Shown one piece after another: positions 61,778 through 64,000 of a DNA stretch of 64,000 nt (the stretch's first letter is position 1; every line of letters begins with the position of its first letter). Origin of the DNA: Anoxybacillus sp. J5B_2022 (GTDB taxonomy: Bacteria > Bacillota > Bacilli > Bacillales > Anoxybacillaceae); contig NZ_JAPSMC010000007.1 in NCBI RefSeq assembly GCF_026847645.1, forward strand, positions 1 to 64,000. The letters run 5' to 3'. A program made the position numbers and the translations under genes. Below the pieces are notes generated by a model. That model had not been told where the DNA came from. It did no database searches and was given only the letters and a program-made list of their open reading frames with translations.

Positions 61778-62509
61778 ATGACAAAAATTTTTGCGCACCG
61801 CGGCGCAGCCGGCACGCATCCGGAAAATACGATGATTGCCTTTTATGAAGCGGAACGCGTCGGAGCGGACGGTATTGAGTTAGACGTGCAAATGACAAAA
61901 GACGGGGCGCTTGTCGTCATTCATGACGAAACGGTCGATCGAACAACTGATGGAACAGGCTGGGTAAAAGATTTGACGTACCGTGACTTACAATCGTTGA
62001 ATGCGGGATATAAATTTGTTGAACAATATCAAACGTGCCGCATTCCACTGCTTGAAGAAGTATTGGCATGGATTTCTGGCACCTCTTTGTTATTAAACAT
62101 CGAACTGAAAAACGGGCTCATTGCTTATGAAAGACTGGAGGAAAAAGTGATCGACATGGTGAAACATTATCGACTCGAACCGCGCGTCATTTTTTCCTCT
62201 TTCAACCATAATAGCATGGCTCGTTGTCGCCAACTCGCACCAACGATCGAAACGGCGCTTTTGTATATGGAATCGCTTTATCAGCCGTGGCAATATGTGC
62301 GCTTGCTAGGAGCGAGCGGACTTCATCCGTATTACCGTACCGTATCGGAATCGTTTGTCCGCGAAGCGCATCTTCATCACGTACACGTGCGACCGTTTAC
62401 GATTAATAGCGAAGAAGCAATGAAAACGATGTTCCGCTACCAAGTCGATGCCATTTTTACCGATTATCCTGAAAAAGCAAAGCAAATAAAAAAACAGCCT
62501 GAACGGTGA
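61778..62509 (+). CDS. yqiK: glycerophosphodiester phosphodiesterase YqiK
   Basis: 243 residues, no signal peptide, so cytosolic. GDPD fold with catalytic H-R-G at residue 7, H-P-E-N-T, E-L-D-V-Q near 40 and H-D-E near 55. Splits glycerophosphodiesters to glycerol 3-phosphate and alcohol. ATG 61778 has a GAAAGGGG site; same length as B. subtilis YqiK. Confidence 0.93.
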   Translation: MTKIFAHRGAAGTHPENTMIAFYEAERVGADGIELDVQMTKDGALVVIHDETVDRTTDGTGWVKDLTYRDLQSLNAGYKFVEQYQTCRIPLLEEVLAWISGTSLLLNIELKNGLIAYERLEEKVIDMVKHYRLEPRVIFSSFNHNSMARCRQLAPTIETALLYMESLYQPWQYVRLLGASGLHPYYRTVSESFVREAHLHHVHVRPFTINSEEAMKTMFRYQVDAIFTDYPEKAKQIKKQPER

Positions 62510-62528
62510 TGTTCAGGTCATTTTTTTT
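62498..62528 (+). terminator. terminator between yqiK and yqzF
   Basis: CCTGAAC / GTTCAGG around GGTGAT with the T-run beyond; lies between convergent genes. Confidence 0.75.
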
Positions 62529-62754
62529 GGAATCTCGGCTGCACTTTATTCCGTTTCCGGTCGCGGTGAAAAATAAACCCTCCGATAAATCCTAACCCGA
62601 GTACGAAAAAAATGAATCCACATAAAAACTGCAGCCAAAGAAACGGAACGGGCGGGTGTAAAATTCCAAACAACGTATCACGCATCCATTTAATTCCTAA
62701 TGCAGCAATAAATCCGGGAATAAGCAAAATAATAAGAGCAATCAATCGTTGCAT
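62518..62754 (-). CDS. yqzF: small membrane protein YqzF (DUF2627)
   Basis: 78 residues, two hydrophobic helices and a basic C-terminal tail (R-D-R-K-R-N-K). Same position (between yqiK and bkdR) and topology as YqzF. Function unknown. Confidence 0.85.
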   Translation of the reverse strand: MQRLIALIILLIPGFIAALGIKWMRDTLFGILHPPVPFLWLQFLCGFIFFVLGLGFIGGFIFHRDRKRNKVQPRFQKK

Positions 62755-62882
62755 AGCGGCATAGTCCTTTCACGTAGAAAAATCATTTCATGAAAAATGT
62801 TAACTGTTTCGTTGAATTTGTCAAGAAATATCGGTATGATAAAACTGTCTGCAAAAAATTGCATTGTCTAAAGGTGAAGGAA

Positions 62883-64000
62883 ATGAAAAAAGTGCTCATT
62901 GTTGGCGCTGGAAAAGGCGGAACCGCGTTATTGAAAATGTTCCAGCAAACGACGATTATGGAGGTTGTAGCGGTTGTTGACCGCAATAAACGCGCACCAG
63001 GATTAGAGTTAGCCGCGACGATGAATATCCCAACGGGAAGCGATTGGCGCCCGTTTTTAATGAATGACATCGACATCGTCATTGAAGCGACAGGAGAAAA
63101 AGACGTATTCGAAGAAATTCGCAAAAAGCGGCAAAAAAACACCGTCGTGATCCCAGGAGAAGTCGCATATATTATCGCTGAGCTCGTCGAAGAAAAGGAA
63201 GCGCTCATTGCCACGTTAAAAAGCGAAACGGCGCGCCGCGATTTAATTTTTAATTCGACGCATGACGGTATGATTGTAGTGGATGAATTTGCGTATATTA
63301 CGCATATGAATGATAGCGCTGCGTTCATGATTGAAGTGGACAAGCATGAAGCAATCGGAAAACACATTTTACAAATCATTCCATCAAGTGGGCTGCCACG
63401 TGTATTAAAGACGAAACAAATCGAGCTACATCAAGAGCTGGAGTTGGAAAACGGTCGGAAAATTATTACGACGCGCATTCCGATGACCGACGAATCAGGC
63501 AGGCTGCTTGGCGCGTTAGCCGTTTTTAAAGATGTAACGGAAGTGATGCAGCTAGCAGAAGAGCTCACCAACTTAAAAGAAATTCGCATGATGTTAGAAG
63601 CGATCATTCATTCGTCAGAAGAAGCGATTTCGGTCGTTGACGAGCATGGCAACGGCATTTTAATCAACCCGGCGTATACGCGCATTACTGGTTTATCAGA
63701 AGAAGAAGTCATCGGCAAACCAGCAACTGCCGACATTTCTGAAGGCGAAAGCATGCATATGCAAGTGTTAAAAACGCGCAAGCCTGTCCGTGGTGTACGT
63801 ATGAAAGTCGGACCGAAAAATCGCGATGTTATTGTCAATGTTGCACCGATCATTGTTGATGGCACACTAAAGGGAAGCGTCGGCATCATTCATGACGTGT
63901 CAGAAATTCAGCGCTTGACGAACGAGCTCAACCGGGCGCGGCAAATTATTCGCACACTTGAAGCGAAATATTCATTTGCCGATATTATCGGGACCTCGGA
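62883..64000 (+). CDS. bkdR: sigma-54-dependent regulator BkdR (5' part, runs off window)
   Basis: Starts at ATG 62883 after an AAAGGTGAAGG site and stays open to the window end (372 residues visible). Residues 1-110 form a Rossmann-like ligand domain (G-A-G-K-G-G-T-A). Two PAS domains follow (about 115-225 and 235-345), then a helical linker leading into the AAA+ domain, whose first residues (Y-S-F-A-D-I-I-G-T-S) are at the edge. Matches B. subtilis BkdR (YqiR), activator of branched-chain keto acid degradation with sigma-L. AAA+ and HTH domains lie beyond the window. Confidence 0.93.
   Translation, partial: MKKVLIVGAGKGGTALLKMFQQTTIMEVVAVVDRNKRAPGLELAATMNIPTGSDWRPFLMNDIDIVIEATGEKDVFEEIRKKRQKNTVVIPGEVAYIIAELVEEKEALIATLKSETARRDLIFNSTHDGMIVVDEFAYITHMNDSAAFMIEVDKHEAIGKHILQIIPSSGLPRVLKTKQIELHQELELENGRKIITTRIPMTDESGRLLGALAVFKDVTEVMQLAEELTNLKEIRMMLEAIIHSSEEAISVVDEHGNGILINPAYTRITGLSEEEVIGKPATADISEGESMHMQVLKTRKPVRGVRMKVGPKNRDVIVNVAPIIVDGTLKGSVGIIHDVSEIQRLTNELNRARQIIRTLEAKYSFADIIGTS

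Noticed and set aside
62783-63889. Minus-strand ORFs across 62.8-63.9 kb
   Set aside because: They are antisense to the bkdR reading frame, which has a good ribosome site and clear PAS domains.

Overview
The window is a stretch of chromosome from a thermophilic, spore-forming member of the Bacillaceae, most like Anoxybacillus/Parageobacillus/Geobacillus. The reasons are the near-continuous synteny with the Bacillus subtilis yqg-yqh-yqi region (rpmG-yqgN ... yqgP-yqgQ-glcK ... comG ... gcv ... spoIIIA ... accBC ... spo0A ... bkdR), the sporulation genes, and protein sequences that track the B. subtilis orthologues closely. Genus and species are inference, because no 16S gene or species marker is present.

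Layout. 1-3.2 kb: two small minus-strand genes, then a long nucleotidyltransferase/mutase fusion. 3.3-16 kb: the yqg block (L33, folate cyclo-ligase, DUF92 protein, lactate dehydrogenase, rhomboid protease, GerA-type spore protein, glucokinase, an M14 endopeptidase and several small conserved proteins). An orphan IS200/IS605 omega-RNA-like relic lies between two convergent genes. 17-21.8 kb: the comGA-GG competence pseudopilus operon, aroK and yqzE. 21.8-29 kb: yqhG/yqhH on the minus strand and the glycine cleavage genes gcvT-gcvPA-gcvPB behind a tandem glycine riboswitch, then yqhL and lipM. 30-35.5 kb: a class II ribonucleotide reductase gene (nrdJ) broken by three intervening sequences, two encoding homing endonucleases, with tandem NrdR-like boxes upstream. 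35.6-46.8 kb: mntR, yqhO-R, aroQ, yqhT, efp, yqhV and the eight-gene spoIIIA operon. 47-60.4 kb: accBC, yqhY, a 122-bp tandem repeat array, nusB-folD-xseAB-ispA, dxs, tlyA, ahrC, recN and spoIVB. 60.6-64 kb: spo0A, yycC-like, yqiK, yqzF and the 5' part of bkdR.

How the genes work together. Most are core housekeeping or developmental genes: DNA uptake (comG), C1/glycine and lipoate metabolism (gcv, lipM, folD, yqgN), shikimate pathway (aroK, aroQ), fatty-acid initiation (accBC), isoprenoid precursors (ispA, dxs), and the sporulation pathway from the master regulator (spo0A) to the forespore feeding channel (spoIIIA) and the sigma-K checkpoint protease (spoIVB).

The unusual content is concentrated in three places. 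First, nrdJ: the exons rejoin in frame into an 853-residue enzyme when introns of 348, 1191 and 1180 nt are removed, and all three lie at conserved active-site codons. Second, a structured omega-RNA-like element with no tnpB (about 7358-7560). Third, a 3.25-copy array of a 122-bp hairpin-forming repeat in front of nusB (49515-49910).
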